Shown: positions 6,840 to 15,932, counted from the first letter of the stretch. The stretch is DNA of 64,000 nt from Paenibacillus timonensis (GCF_009725205.1 NZ_WNZY01000002.1:248001-312000), one strand, 5' to 3'. Notes: generated by a model from the sequence alone, not told the origin. Made by a program: numbers and translations.

Positions 6840-9206
6840 ATGGATCAGGAGCTGCAGCGGGAACAGGAACGGTTGGACCGTGTGATGGAGGTCCTCGCGG
6901 AGAGCGTCGGCGAACTGGAGGAGGACACCTCGCGGCAAAGAAATGAAGTCGTCGAGTTCCGCAAGCATTTCTGGGAAGATGTTACGGTCAATCTGGATAA
7001 CTTCGACGACTTTCTGGAAACGGTCATCAGCCTGCGGCAGCAGGCCGAGGTGTTGTCGTTAAGCCAAAGCAGCCATCGCCAAGCTGCTAAACGCCGGGCC
7101 GCACTGTTACGGATGCAGGAGAATCCTTACTTCGGGCGAATCGATTTCGCCGAAGAAGGCGAGCCGGGGATGGAGCGGGTCTATATCGGTGTCTCGTCCT
7201 TGATGGATCCCAGCGGGGAGAGGTTCCTGATTTACGATTGGCGGGCTCCAATCTCCAGCGTCTACTACGATTACGCCCCGGGACCTGCCGAGTACTCCAC
7301 GCCAAGCGGGACGATTCATGGGGAGTTGAAGCGGAAATGGCAATATCTGATTCGTCGGGGGCAGATCGAATCGATGTTCGATACTTCACTGACGATCGGG
7401 GACGAGGTGCTGCAGGAGGTGCTTGGTCAAACGGCCAATTCGCAGATGCGCAGCATTGTGGCGACGATCCAGCAGGAGCAGAACCGGATCATTCGGCACG
7501 ACCGCGCCCGGCTGCTCATCGTCCAAGGCGCTGCCGGCAGCGGAAAGACATCGGCCGCTTTACAGCGGATCGCCTATTTGCTGTACAAATACCGCGAACG
7601 GATGACGGCGGATCAGATCATCTTATTTTCGCCTAATGTGATGTTTCAGACTTATGTATCGGGCGTGCTCCCTGAGCTTGGCGAGGAGAACATGCAACAG
7701 GTGACGTTCCAGGAATACCTCGATCATCGACTTAGCGGTCTTTTCGAGATCGAGGATGCCTACGCGCAGTTGGAATATGCACTGACGGCGAACGATAATC
7801 CGGATTATCCGGCGCGTATGGCCGCGATTCGATTAAAGGCGTCTGTGCCATTTTTGGAGGCGATCCAAGCTTATCGTTCTTCCTTGGAGCAAGGCGGCAT
7901 GCGGTTCCTGCCTTTGCAGTTTCGCGGGGGTACGTTGATTACGGCTGAAGTAATGGCGGAGCAATTTTACGGTGGAGACGAACACTTACGTTTGTCCGGG
8001 CGAATCGATCGCCTGACGACATGGTTGAAGGAGCGGATTGGCGAAATCGAGAAGCTGGAACGCCGCAAGCCGTGGGTGCAGGAGGCAATTGAGTTACTGA
8101 GCAACGAGCAATATGAACGGGCTTATGAACAGATTCGCAAAAAGCATGGCCTAAACGAAGATTCGGACGAGGAGATCGAGGGCGAACGCTTGGCGAGAGA
8201 GCTAGCACGAATGGTCGTGCGCAGGAAGCTGAAGCCGGTGCGGGAACAGATCCGCGAGCTGCGGTTTATCGATCTAGCCGGTATCTATAAACAGCTCTTT
8301 GAGACGCCGACCCTCCGTACCGGCTCCTGGTTGGAAGTAGAGGCGCCAGAATTGAGGGAAGCTTGGCCGGAAATTTGCCGCATCACGATTCAGAACCTGA
8401 AGGATGGCAAGTTGTACTATGAGGATGCGACGCCATTTCTGCTGCTGAACGAGCTGATTCTGGGGTTCCAGGCGAACGTGTCCATCCGTCATGTTTTGAT
8501 CGATGAGGCGCAGGATTACTCTCCGCTTCAGTTCGAGTTTATCAAAAGACTGTTTCCCGCAGCGAAACTGACGGTACTAGGCGACTTCCATCAGGCGATC
8601 TTCGCTCACGCTGCCGGTACGGCGGATTTCCAGGGGCTGACTCGCCTTTATGGGCCAGAGGCTACCGAAACGATTTTACTACGCCGCAGTTATCGGTCGA
8701 CCCGACCGATCGTTGAGTTTACGCGGAGTCTGATCCCTGGCGGCGAAAATATCGAACCGTTCGAGCGTAAAGGGGAGAAGCCGACGTTAACGCAGGTGGC
8801 CGATCTTTCGGAGCTGCACCGCTGCCTTGAACGCAGGGTCGCCGAATTGAAAGCGCGTGGGGCGGATACGATCGCCATCGTATGTCGGTCGGCGGCAGAA
8901 AGCGCAGCCGCTTATGCCGCTTTGGGGGGAGAACGAATCCGCGAGCTCAAGCTGGTGACCCGCGATTCGATTGAATACAAGCAGGGCGTGGTGGTCATTC
9001 CGGCTTATTTGGCCAAAGGTATCGAGTTTGACGCGGTGATCATTTACGATGCCTCGGTGCGGTCTTATGGAGAAGAGAGCTTGCGACGGTTGTTCTACAC
9101 GGCCTGCACGCGCGCGATGCATCATTTACAGCTGTTTAGCGTTGGGACGGCGAGTCCGTTTATGGAACCGGCAATCTCCAAGGGGCTGGTGCTGGTCGAG
9201 GAGTAA
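6840..9206 (+). CDS. helD: RNA polymerase recycling motor HelD (UvrD/Rep-like helicase)
   Basis: A 788-residue SF1 helicase-like ATPase. The N-terminal 100 residues are a charged coiled coil (ELQREQERLDRVMEVLAESV), which is the HelD-specific arm that enters RNA polymerase. Then come Walker A GAAGSGKTSAAL (about 229-240), Walker B DEAQDYSPLQ (about 554-563) with GDFHQAIF after it, and a C-terminal helicase motif region (YTACTRAMHHLQL). HelD removes RNA polymerase from stalled or post-termination complexes. The ATG at 6840 is preferred over the GTG at 6831 because AAAAGGAG lies at the right distance. It is the usual length for the Bacillus-type HelD. Confidence 0.92.
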   Translation: MDQELQREQERLDRVMEVLAESVGELEEDTSRQRNEVVEFRKHFWEDVTVNLDNFDDFLETVISLRQQAEVLSLSQSSHRQAAKRRAALLRMQENPYFGRIDFAEEGEPGMERVYIGVSSLMDPSGERFLIYDWRAPISSVYYDYAPGPAEYSTPSGTIHGELKRKWQYLIRRGQIESMFDTSLTIGDEVLQEVLGQTANSQMRSIVATIQQEQNRIIRHDRARLLIVQGAAGSGKTSAALQRIAYLLYKYRERMTADQIILFSPNVMFQTYVSGVLPELGEENMQQVTFQEYLDHRLSGLFEIEDAYAQLEYALTANDNPDYPARMAAIRLKASVPFLEAIQAYRSSLEQGGMRFLPLQFRGGTLITAEVMAEQFYGGDEHLRLSGRIDRLTTWLKERIGEIEKLERRKPWVQEAIELLSNEQYERAYEQIRKKHGLNEDSDEEIEGERLARELARMVVRRKLKPVREQIRELRFIDLAGIYKQLFETPTLRTGSWLEVEAPELREAWPEICRITIQNLKDGKLYYEDATPFLLLNELILGFQANVSIRHVLIDEAQDYSPLQFEFIKRLFPAAKLTVLGDFHQAIFAHAAGTADFQGLTRLYGPEATETILLRRSYRSTRPIVEFTRSLIPGGENIEPFERKGEKPTLTQVADLSELHRCLERRVAELKARGADTIAIVCRSAAESAAAYAALGGERIRELKLVTRDSIEYKQGVVVIPAYLAKGIEFDAVIIYDASVRSYGEESLRRLFYTACTRAMHHLQLFSVGTASPFMEPAISKGLVLVEE

Positions 9207-9280
9207 GGGGGCTAGATCCCGATTTCAAGCAAGTGCGGAATCCCAATTGACAAAACATCCCAAAAGGAATATGGTGTAAA

Positions 9281-9308
9281 TAGTAAGTGGTAAGTAGTAA
9301 GTAGTAAG
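9281..9308. repeat. Four tandem 7-base repeats TAGTAAG
   Basis: TAGTAAG, TGGTAAG, TAGTAAG, TAGTAAG follow one another in the helD downstream spacer. The repeat unit contains stop codons in several frames. A slippage-prone microsatellite with no obvious function. Confidence 0.85.
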
Positions 9309-9365
9309 TAATTTTCTGACGAAGAAGAAGGTCACTCGATTCCAGACCGATGGGGGAGTTTGGCG

Positions 9366-10373
9366 ATGGCAGAGATAACGGAGTTTACCTTGGCCCAGCG
9401 TTTTTCGATGATCGCGCTGAATGCGCAGCGAAGTAACATGATAACGACCGTCAAGAAGATATCGCTTCGCGCGATGGCGGCTGCCGTTGTTCTGGAGGTC
9501 TATCTGGACGGCGGGTTAACCGGAACAAATGGCAAGATCCAGCCTGTAACGAGGACGGGGGAGAATGTATCAAGCAAGGTATCGGCATACCGGGAGCTGA
9601 TTCTGAACGGGGTTAGTTCGAAAGCTCGCGGCCGTCAACATGACTTGTCCTGGTGGTTGAAGCATGCTTCTTCGCTGTCCAAAAGGAAGTTGGCCCGTTT
9701 TGAGCTCGCCATGGCGAAGACGCTGTCGGATCTCGGGGGCTTGGAAGAGATCCCGAATTTACTCGGTTGCGATATGTATTACGAATCGGCTGGCGTATCG
9801 ATCAAAGAGTACCGCTGCCCAATCGATGAATATACGCGGATAACGGAGGGATTTCGGGCGGAGATTCTGGAGGATGGGCCGGTCAGCGACGATAAGGTTT
9901 GTCTCTTGTGGTTGCTGCGGGAAAGCGGCTGTTTGCCGGACCTCTTTTCACGAAATGAACTGGACCTTGTGGCGGCCCGCATGATCGGGCTGGACTCCAG
10001 CAATCCATTGGCTCATACGATCTTTCCTATTGATATCTATCGGGGATGGGAATTCGCGATCAAGCATGTTTTACGGATGAAAAAAACGTTCGTGCGCACT
10101 TCGGTCGGCACCGGTATGCTCTTCCTGTTTCCCTTGCTGGATCGCACGCAGGCGGTTTTTATTGAGACGGAGGCTTGGTTCTCTAACTCCAAGCAACGTC
10201 TGGAGGCCGTCAAAGAGCGGCTTGAGGCCCAAGGCCATGTATTTACCGTGTTGAAGGACGGGGAGATCCCCACGATCAAAATCGACAATCAAGTTTATGA
10301 AGCGGTTCCTCATTTTGTCACGGTGCGCATCCCGATCCAAGGGGTACGGCTGCTTCCGAAACGCCCGATCTAA
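9366..10373 (+). CDS. Hypothetical protein, possibly GPP34 (GOLPH3-like) family
   Basis: A 335-residue soluble, helix-rich protein with no signal peptide. The first 60 residues (TLAQRFSMIALNAQRSN, then AAAVVLEVYLDGGLTG) resemble the start of bacterial GPP34-domain proteins, which bind phosphoinositide-like headgroups at membranes in eukaryotes and are of unknown role in bacteria. The match is by eye and tentative. The C-terminal third (VFIETEAWFSNSKQRLEAVKERLEAQGH) looks like a separate alpha/beta domain. The ATG at 9366 is preceded by GGGGGAG; a TTG at 9360 is the alternative. A MerR-type gene follows 15 bases later. Confidence 0.6.
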   Translation: MAEITEFTLAQRFSMIALNAQRSNMITTVKKISLRAMAAAVVLEVYLDGGLTGTNGKIQPVTRTGENVSSKVSAYRELILNGVSSKARGRQHDLSWWLKHASSLSKRKLARFELAMAKTLSDLGGLEEIPNLLGCDMYYESAGVSIKEYRCPIDEYTRITEGFRAEILEDGPVSDDKVCLLWLLRESGCLPDLFSRNELDLVAARMIGLDSSNPLAHTIFPIDIYRGWEFAIKHVLRMKKTFVRTSVGTGMLFLFPLLDRTQAVFIETEAWFSNSKQRLEAVKERLEAQGHVFTVLKDGEIPTIKIDNQVYEAVPHFVTVRIPIQGVRLLPKRPI

Positions 10374-10388
10374 AGGAGTCCTGCCCCT

Positions 10389-10640
10389 ATGTCCAGACAA
10401 CGTACCATGGAAGCCATTCTGGCCTCGGAGTTCGTGACGATCGGCGAACTGGCGCGGCTGACGGCGACCCGCTACAGCACCTTGAAGTTCTACACGGAGG
10501 AAGGCATGCTGCCGTTCGAGCAGGCTGAAGAGAATCTGACGCGCCGGTACCGACGGGAAGAAACGGTGGAAAGAATCTCGCGGATCAAGCAATTGCGCTC
10601 CGAGGGGATGTCGGTCCCGGAGATCAAGGCGAAGCTATGA
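10389..10640 (+). CDS. MerR-type DNA-binding protein (stand-alone HTH)
   Basis: An 83-residue protein consisting of little more than a winged helix-turn-helix. FVTIGELARLTATRYSTLKFYTEEGMLPF is the classic MerR recognition region, followed by YRREETVERISRIKQLRSEGMSVPEIKAKL, the MerR wing and helix 5 region. The usual long dimerisation helix and effector domain are missing, so it may act as a small helper regulator for the preceding gene, with which it is likely co-transcribed. GGAGTC precedes the ATG. Confidence 0.85.
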   Translation: MSRQRTMEAILASEFVTIGELARLTATRYSTLKFYTEEGMLPFEQAEENLTRRYRREETVERISRIKQLRSEGMSVPEIKAKL

Positions 10641-10670
10641 TGGAATAATTGAATTAGGTGTGCATAGAAG

Positions 10671-10697
10671 GCCTCCGCGTAAGTGGGGGCTTTTTTT
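10671..10697 (+). terminator. Terminator after merR-type gene
   Basis: GCCTCCGC / GTGGGGGC arms (two G-U pairs), GTAA loop, seven T. Confidence 0.85.
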
Positions 10698-10764
10698 ATA
10701 ACAGAATCGTAGCTTCCGCCCCCTAATGATCAGAAGTATAATTATGGAAGGGTACAACCTAAAC

Positions 10765-11473
10765 ATGAAAGTGGGTTCGAGGATGAATAGGATCACCGTT
10801 TATCATTACGATGCGTTTTCAACCAAACCGAACTACGGAAATCCGGCTGGCGTCGTTCTCCATGCGGATTCCTTAAGTGATGCGGACATGCAGCTGATCG
10901 CTGGCGTCGTGGGATTTAACGAGACCGTAATTGTGCTCAGGTCCAGCGTAGCCGATCTGCGATTGAGGTATTTTACTCCCGGGCACGAGATCAATTTATG
11001 CGGCCATGCCACCATTGCCTCGATCCATTGTTTGAAGGAAAAAGGGGTTTTGCAGAATAAAACCTCCCTTACGATTGAAACCCGTGCCGGTGGTTTACCG
11101 GTTTCTTTGAAGACGGCGGATCCTACGCTGGAGATTGAAATGAGGCAAGATCGCCCACAATTCATCTCATATCACGGAGACGTTGATCAGTTAGCGGGAT
11201 CCCTGGGTTTGACTGGCAGCGAAATCGACATCTCCCTCCCCATCGTCTATGGAAGTACAGGAACCTGGACCTTGTTAGTCCCCATTCGAAGGTTATCCTC
11301 ATTTATGAAAATGGCCCCCAAGAATCGCATATTTCCTGACATCTTGAAAGAAAACCCAAGAGCTTCTGTCCATCCTTTTTGTATGGAAACGCACGACCCG
11401 GGTGCATTTATGCATGCACGACATTAGAGGAACTGCGGTATTCGTAAAGGAAATGAAGATCGAATACGAATAA
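10765..11473 (+). pseudogene. PhzF-family isomerase, broken by internal deletion and frameshift
   Basis: The reading frame from about 10783 encodes a PhzF/YfhB-like protein (FSTKPNYGNPAGVVLHAD, GFNETVIV, YFTPGHEINLCGHATIAS with the family's catalytic-region Glu and G-H-A-T motif). Family members are 260-300 residues and continue after H-A-R-H with FSSP..., then DPVTGTAS. Here the frame stops at 11427 immediately after HARH. Directly downstream, in the +1 frame (11429-11473), lies GTAVFVKEMKIEYE and a stop, which is the expected PhzF C-terminus. The middle of the C-terminal domain, roughly 60-70 residues, has been lost. Start choice (10765 or 10783) is uncertain. The product is probably non-functional. 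Confidence 0.75.
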
Positions 11474-11510
11474 AAGATAGGTAAGCGTAAAAACCAAGGA
11501 GGGAAGTCCC

Positions 11511-12002
11511 ATGCTTAGATTATGTACGGATCAAGATAGGGAGGACATTTATCAGATCATTAACGATGCGGCGCAAGCTTATAAGGGGATCATCCCTGAG
11601 GACAGGTATCATGAACCGTATATGACGTGGGATGAATTATTAGATGAAATCAACCAAGGCGTCGTATTTTGGGGATATGAAGAAGATAACCAATTGCTTG
11701 GAGTTATGGGGATTCAGGATAAAAGAGAGGTTTCTTTAATTCGTCATGCTTATGTTCGAACTCTGCAACGGAAGAGCGGAATTGGCTCGAAGCTTCTCAC
11801 GCATCTCATGGCTTTGACCAATAAACCGATCTTGATCGGAACGTGGGCATCGGCGGATTGGGCCATCCGCTTCTATGTCAAGAATGGCTTTCATTTGGTG
11901 TCGCCCGAAGAGAAAAATCAATTACTTCGTACCTATTGGAATGTGCCTGCAAGGCAAATCGAGACCTCGGTCGTGTTGAGTAGCGGAGGTGTTGGAGTTT
12001 GA
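11511..12002 (+). CDS. GNAT family N-acetyltransferase
   Basis: A 163-residue GNAT. Motif A is visible as VRTLQRKSGIGSKLLTHLMAL (Q-R-x-x-G-I-G), the acetyl-CoA pyrophosphate loop; the end FYVKNGFHLVSPEEKNQLLRTYW is the typical motif B. It acetylates an unknown amine. AAGGAGGGAAG gives a strong ribosome binding site. Its stop overlaps the TTG start of the next gene, so translation is coupled. Confidence 0.88.
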   Translation: MLRLCTDQDREDIYQIINDAAQAYKGIIPEDRYHEPYMTWDELLDEINQGVVFWGYEEDNQLLGVMGIQDKREVSLIRHAYVRTLQRKSGIGSKLLTHLMALTNKPILIGTWASADWAIRFYVKNGFHLVSPEEKNQLLRTYWNVPARQIETSVVLSSGGVGV

Positions 12003-12337
12003 AACAAGGTCTTCGGGTGAACAAAGGTTGGCTATGGTTGATGGGCTATTTCCTATTATTGATCTTAGCGACAAACCACGTTTACGGCTATTCCTTATTG
12101 GACAGCTTCCTGGAGTTCATAGGGATTGGTAGTTGGACGGGGGAGGGGCAGTTAGGCTGGCATATTACATCCTTGATTGCAATTCCTCTATTATTATTTT
12201 GCTTGTACCAGACGGTTCGTTGGTTGAGGGGGAAATATCCTAAAACCCTGCTTATTATGTTCATTGCATCGGTCATCTTGACTGTGGTGTATCCCCAGAT
12301 CACCAAAGGGATCGTAAATTCTCTCGATGTTTTGTAA
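11999..12337 (+). CDS. Small three-helix membrane protein
   Basis: A 112-residue hypothetical protein starting at a TTG that overlaps the stop of the GNAT gene (TTGA). Hydrophobic segments lie at about 10-30, 50-70 and 80-100. Positively charged residues (KQGLRVNK, RGKYPK) suggest a cytoplasmic N-terminus. No family recognised. Confidence 0.65.
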   Translation: MKQGLRVNKGWLWLMGYFLLLILATNHVYGYSLLDSFLEFIGIGSWTGEGQLGWHITSLIAIPLLLFCLYQTVRWLRGKYPKTLLIMFIASVILTVVYPQITKGIVNSLDVL

Positions 12338-12475
12338 GTGGATTCGTGGGAGGTTCTTCTATGCGGAGAAGAATAGACGAATAAGGTGGTCTATGGGCTG
12401 CTAAAAGAGGATTGGGAAACAAGCGTATGAGTAGCTAGTTAAGCGTAATTCGAGGAATGAGGAAGTGTTAGTGGA

Positions 12476-12982
12476 ATGAATGTTTTTGAGCGTGTGTATG
12501 AAATCATGTCGGCATCCTTTCCCGAGATCGAATACCGAACCCAATTCGGGCAAAAAGAGCTGTTGCGGCATCCTGAATATCGGCTGATCACCGAGTCGGA
12601 TGAGAAGGGACGGATTATCGCCTTTTTGGCGGTTTGGGAATTTCCGATATTCCGTTTTATTGAGCATTTTGCAGTAGATGCAGCTATGAGAGGAGGCGGA
12701 ATCGGGGATCGGTTGATGAGTCATTATTTGGGCGAGTCGGACAAATTGACTGTTCTCGAGGTGGAACTGCCGGAAGATATCATCTCATGTCGTCGAATCC
12801 GGTTTTACGAGAGACTGGGATTCCACCTTAATGAGTATCCCTATGTTCAGCCGCCGTTGAGGGTCGGGGGACAAGATCTACCACTGAAAATCATGAGCTA
12901 CCCCAAGCCACTCACAGAGCAGGAGTTCCTGGCATGTAAGTCGCTTCTATACGATAAAGTGTATCGCATACCTAATATTTGA
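12476..12982 (+). CDS. GNAT family N-acetyltransferase
   Basis: A 168-residue GNAT with motif A FAVDAAMRGGGIGDRLMSHYL and motif B IRFYERLGFHLNEYPYVQPP. The C-terminal sequence (LPLKIMSYPKPLTEQEF) extends beyond the core. Substrate unknown. It is followed, with a four-base overlap or adjacency, by a lipoprotein metalloprotease gene. Confidence 0.87.
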   Translation: MNVFERVYEIMSASFPEIEYRTQFGQKELLRHPEYRLITESDEKGRIIAFLAVWEFPIFRFIEHFAVDAAMRGGGIGDRLMSHYLGESDKLTVLEVELPEDIISCRRIRFYERLGFHLNEYPYVQPPLRVGGQDLPLKIMSYPKPLTEQEFLACKSLLYDKVYRIPNI

Positions 12983-13002
12983 CAAGAGAGCGAGGAAGAT
13001 TT

Positions 13003-13767
13003 TTGAGGCATAAATTTACGATATGGAGTATGGTCACGATGCTACTCTTAGGATCTTGTTCCTTGACTAAGCAAGGAGATGAAGATGAACTCTACCTAAT
13101 CCAAGAAACGATCCATGGGAAATTCTACTCACCGAGTCAAGATGATGATGTTCAACAAGTTATTCAAGAGCTTGCCCTAAATTACGAATCCAATTATGAG
13201 CGATTAACGACCATGTTCCAATTTAGTCCATCTAAGAAAACGAGGGTTCATGTGTATACGGATCGCGAGCAATTTTACAAAATCATAGGTCGTCAAACCG
13301 AAGGTACATACGATGCCAAAGATAACATTATTAAGGTATTTACCCCGCCGCAAATACGATTTGTTCCTTCTTTACATTCCGAATATACGGATCAATTAGT
13401 TCATGAGTTTATTCATGCCATAATCCAACAAATCCATCCGGCGGTTGGAAGTGTGAAGTGGCTGGATGAAGGCACGGCATTTTACGCTGCATTGCAGCTT
13501 GAGGACGCACTGAATCAGAAACATCATTTTCGCGAGATTCCAACACTAGAACAGCTAAATAGTCCCACCTTCTTTGATGATTACGGAAGTTCAGCTTATT
13601 TCTATAGCGGCTTAATGATCCAGTTCATTGTCGATGAATATGGACTTGAATCGTTAAATGAAATCATTAGAGAACCTCTAGCCTTGGAGACAATCCTGGA
13701 TACGACCATGGATCAACTATATTTACACTGGAAAGCATACTGCAATAAAGAGATTCTCTCATTGTAG
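13003..13767 (+). CDS. Lipoprotein metallopeptidase (peptidase MA-like, HExxH)
   Basis: A 254-residue predicted lipoprotein. The N-terminus has a hydrophobic segment and lipobox LLGSC (Cys19). The zinc motif HEFIH (His134-Glu135-His138) is followed 17 residues later by WLDEG (Glu156), the gluzincin third-ligand arrangement seen in peptidase_MA_2-type proteins. It should act on the outer face of the membrane as a zinc-dependent peptidase. The TTG at 13003 has GCGAGGAAG upstream; the TTG at 12979 is eight codons earlier and overlaps the GNAT stop. Neighbours give no clue to the substrate. Confidence 0.8.
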   Translation: MRHKFTIWSMVTMLLLGSCSLTKQGDEDELYLIQETIHGKFYSPSQDDDVQQVIQELALNYESNYERLTTMFQFSPSKKTRVHVYTDREQFYKIIGRQTEGTYDAKDNIIKVFTPPQIRFVPSLHSEYTDQLVHEFIHAIIQQIHPAVGSVKWLDEGTAFYAALQLEDALNQKHHFREIPTLEQLNSPTFFDDYGSSAYFYSGLMIQFIVDEYGLESLNEIIREPLALETILDTTMDQLYLHWKAYCNKEILSL

Positions 13768-13830
13768 AATGAAATGAAACAGGAGAAATGTTATCCTTAC
13801 CAATCCAATCCTAAGTAAGGGGGGATATCT

Positions 13831-14373
13831 TTGAAGCGGATATATCTCATCAGACATTGCAAGGCTAATGGTCAAGAAGCCTCGGCGAAGTTAACGCAGG
13901 AAGGAGAAGTTCAGGCGGGGCAACTGGCGGATTTTTTACATGATAGATTCATAGACTGGATGGTGAGCAGCCCCTATCAAAGAGCGGTCTCAACAGTCCA
14001 ATCGTTATCCCAACGTTTAGGTTTACCTATACATATGGATCATCGTCTTCGTGAGAGAGTCCTGTCGTCAGACGGGATGCCAGATTGGATGGATAAACTG
14101 AGGAAGTCGTTTGATGATCTCGATTTGAAGTTACCGGGTGGTGAATCCTCACGTGAGGCGATGACCCGGGGAGTTGCTGCCATCCAAGACCTCATCCAAC
14201 GGCCGGAAAGGAATATCGCTGTGGTGACGCACGGAAATCTAATGGCTCTTATCTTGAAACACTTTGATGATTCATTTGGGTTTGAGGCATGGAGTCGGCT
14301 TACGAATCCGGATGTTTATGAGCTGGGGTTTACCGGGGATAAGGTAATGGATGTAAAGCGTCTTTGGAAGTAG
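13831..14373 (+). CDS. Histidine phosphatase superfamily (phosphoglycerate-mutase-like)
   Basis: A 180-residue protein with the N-terminal catalytic RHC (Arg8-His9, after YLI), the second Arg in SSPYQRAVSTVQSL, and the second catalytic His in VVTHGNLMAL. These place it in the histidine phosphatase branch that removes phosphate from small molecules such as sugar phosphates. It starts at TTG with GGGGGG-rich spacer upstream. Substrate unknown. Confidence 0.88.
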   Translation: MKRIYLIRHCKANGQEASAKLTQEGEVQAGQLADFLHDRFIDWMVSSPYQRAVSTVQSLSQRLGLPIHMDHRLRERVLSSDGMPDWMDKLRKSFDDLDLKLPGGESSREAMTRGVAAIQDLIQRPERNIAVVTHGNLMALILKHFDDSFGFEAWSRLTNPDVYELGFTGDKVMDVKRLWK

Positions 14374-14378
14374 TTTGG

Positions 14379-14581
14379 TCGATAAATCGAATACATTTTA
14401 GCGTTTTCGTCGGTTTTATCGCAATGTATATGAAAATTCATATAGATATGCACACTTTCAAGTGTTTTGGCCTAAATCTATATGAAAAACCGAATACAAT
14501 TCGGATTTTTCGTTGCCAGCGCCAATTTAGATATGAAATTTCGAATACAATTCCGATAGTACGTAAAGAAACCATGAACCG
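14379..14581. repeat. Degenerate ~51-base tandem repeats in an intergenic region
   Basis: ATATGAAA occurs at 14428, 14480 and 14531, spaced 52 and 51 bases, each followed by a version of CGAATACAATTCGG or TTCATAT; a more diverged unit begins near 14379. The second and third units share CGAATACAATTC. Short palindromes are built in (TATATGAA/TTCATATA; CCGAAT/ATTCGG). The spacer between the phosphatase and the APH-like gene is almost entirely this repeat. Confidence 0.75.
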
Positions 14582-14611
14582 AATTAGAACCATCGACGGG
14601 AGGTTTACATT

Positions 14612-15418
14612 TTGTCCGAACACGAAGAAATCTTGCATGGCGGGAATATCAATCAGGTCGTGAGAGTCGGGGGAACTGTACGAAGGAAGGCGAAGCCCAA
14701 TCCTTATGTGTATGATTTGCTTAAGCATCTTGAAAGCCAGGGATTCGCCTACTCTCCGCGATATTTAGGGCAAGATGAACAGGGGAGAGAAATCCTAACT
14801 TATCTTGAAGGCGACGTACCGGGGAACAACTATCCCGAAATTGAACGATATATGTGGTCGGACAGCTCGCTTACCGAGTTGGCTAAACTCTTGAGGAGTT
14901 ATCATGATGCCACTACAGGATTTGTAACCACCCAGAAATCGATTAATAGTTATCCAGATGAAGCATTGCATGAAGTGGTCTGTCATAACGACGCAGCTTT
15001 ATATAATGTTGTGTTTGATCACAATCGGCCAGTAGGGATCATTGACTTCGACATGGCCGGCCCCGGTCCGCGGTTGTGGGATATCGCTTACACCTTGTAT
15101 ACTTCCGTTCCGCTTGCTGCTTTTTCACCGGGAGAAGTGGATCACGAGGTTGTTCCTTATGACCGGGAGAAGCATGCTTCTCGGCGAAAAAATAGGATTG
15201 AGCTGTTCTTCCAATCTTATGGGATGGAAGTCCCGGGTGACCTCAAGAATTGGGTCATTTCTCGAATTCAAACCATGTGCACTACCTTATCCGAGCGTGC
15301 CGCATCCGGAGACACGGCATTTATCAAGCTTGTTGACGAAGGCCATTTAGCTCACTACGAGAAGGAAATTAGATTTCTTGAGGAGCATTTTGAGGATTGG
15401 ACAGAACAACTTCTTTGA
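14612..15418 (+). CDS. Aminoglycoside phosphotransferase (APH) family protein
   Basis: A 268-residue kinase-like protein. The Brenner motif VVCHNDAALYNVVF (catalytic Asp and Asn) and GIIDFDMAGPGPRLWDIAYTLY (metal-binding Asp) identify the APH/choline-kinase fold. The N-terminal lobe is short but has the nucleotide-binding strand VVRVGGTVRRKA. The TTG start at 14612 follows GGGAGG. Members phosphorylate antibiotics, choline or homoserine; resistance activity is possible but not shown by sequence. A GNAT gene follows 12 bases later. Confidence 0.88.
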   Translation: MSEHEEILHGGNINQVVRVGGTVRRKAKPNPYVYDLLKHLESQGFAYSPRYLGQDEQGREILTYLEGDVPGNNYPEIERYMWSDSSLTELAKLLRSYHDATTGFVTTQKSINSYPDEALHEVVCHNDAALYNVVFDHNRPVGIIDFDMAGPGPRLWDIAYTLYTSVPLAAFSPGEVDHEVVPYDREKHASRRKNRIELFFQSYGMEVPGDLKNWVISRIQTMCTTLSERAASGDTAFIKLVDEGHLAHYEKEIRFLEEHFEDWTEQLL

Positions 15419-15430
15419 AGGCGGTATAAC

Positions 15431-15931
15431 ATGAATTATCCGAACATGGAAACTGAAAGACTATTCATGAGAGAATTGACTTTGGCAGATGCAGCCGCCG
15501 TATTGAGGCATTTTTCGGTCCCGGAGGTCACGAAATTTATGGATATTGAGGTTTGTAAAGATCTTCAGGAGGCTGAAGAGATCATCGCCTTCCATATCCA
15601 GGACACGGGATGCCGATACGGATTATTCAGCAAAGAAACCCAGGAGCTCATCGGGACTTGCGGTTACCATTGTTGGTCTACCGAAGATAATCGGGAAACC
15701 AAAGCGGAAATCGGGTTTGATTTAGCTCCAGGTTATTGGGGTAAGGGACTCATGCAGGAGGCCATGAAACCATTAATCCGTATCGGATTTGAGCTTATGG
15801 GGCTGGACTATATTGAGGCGACGACGGAAGTCGATAATCTCCAGTCTCAGAGATTGCTTCAGAAGTTGGGGTTTCACCAAGAAAGTGAGTTAAAAGAAGG
15901 ACTACTCTATTTTACGTTGAGGAGAAAATAA
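15431..15931 (+). CDS. GNAT acetyltransferase, RimJ/RimL type
   Basis: A 166-residue protein with the RimJ/RimL layout: METERLFMRELTLADAAAV at the start, IGFDLAPGYWGKGLMQEAM as motif A and NLQSQRLLQKLGFHQE as motif B. Ribosomal-protein or small-molecule acetylation is possible. It is followed by a TTG-started GNAT one base after its stop. Confidence 0.9.
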   Translation: MNYPNMETERLFMRELTLADAAAVLRHFSVPEVTKFMDIEVCKDLQEAEEIIAFHIQDTGCRYGLFSKETQELIGTCGYHCWSTEDNRETKAEIGFDLAPGYWGKGLMQEAMKPLIRIGFELMGLDYIEATTEVDNLQSQRLLQKLGFHQESELKEGLLYFTLRRK

Positions 15932-15932
15932 G

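Noticed and set aside
9281..9308. Possible CRISPR or regulatory array
   Set aside because: The repeats are only seven bases with no spacers, so they are a microsatellite. No CRISPR array was seen in the window.
14364..14663. 99-residue + strand frame over the repeat region (MEVVWSINRIHF...)
   Set aside because: It runs through the degenerate 51-base repeats, has no ribosome binding site, and overlaps the APH-like gene start; it is a by-product of the repeat.
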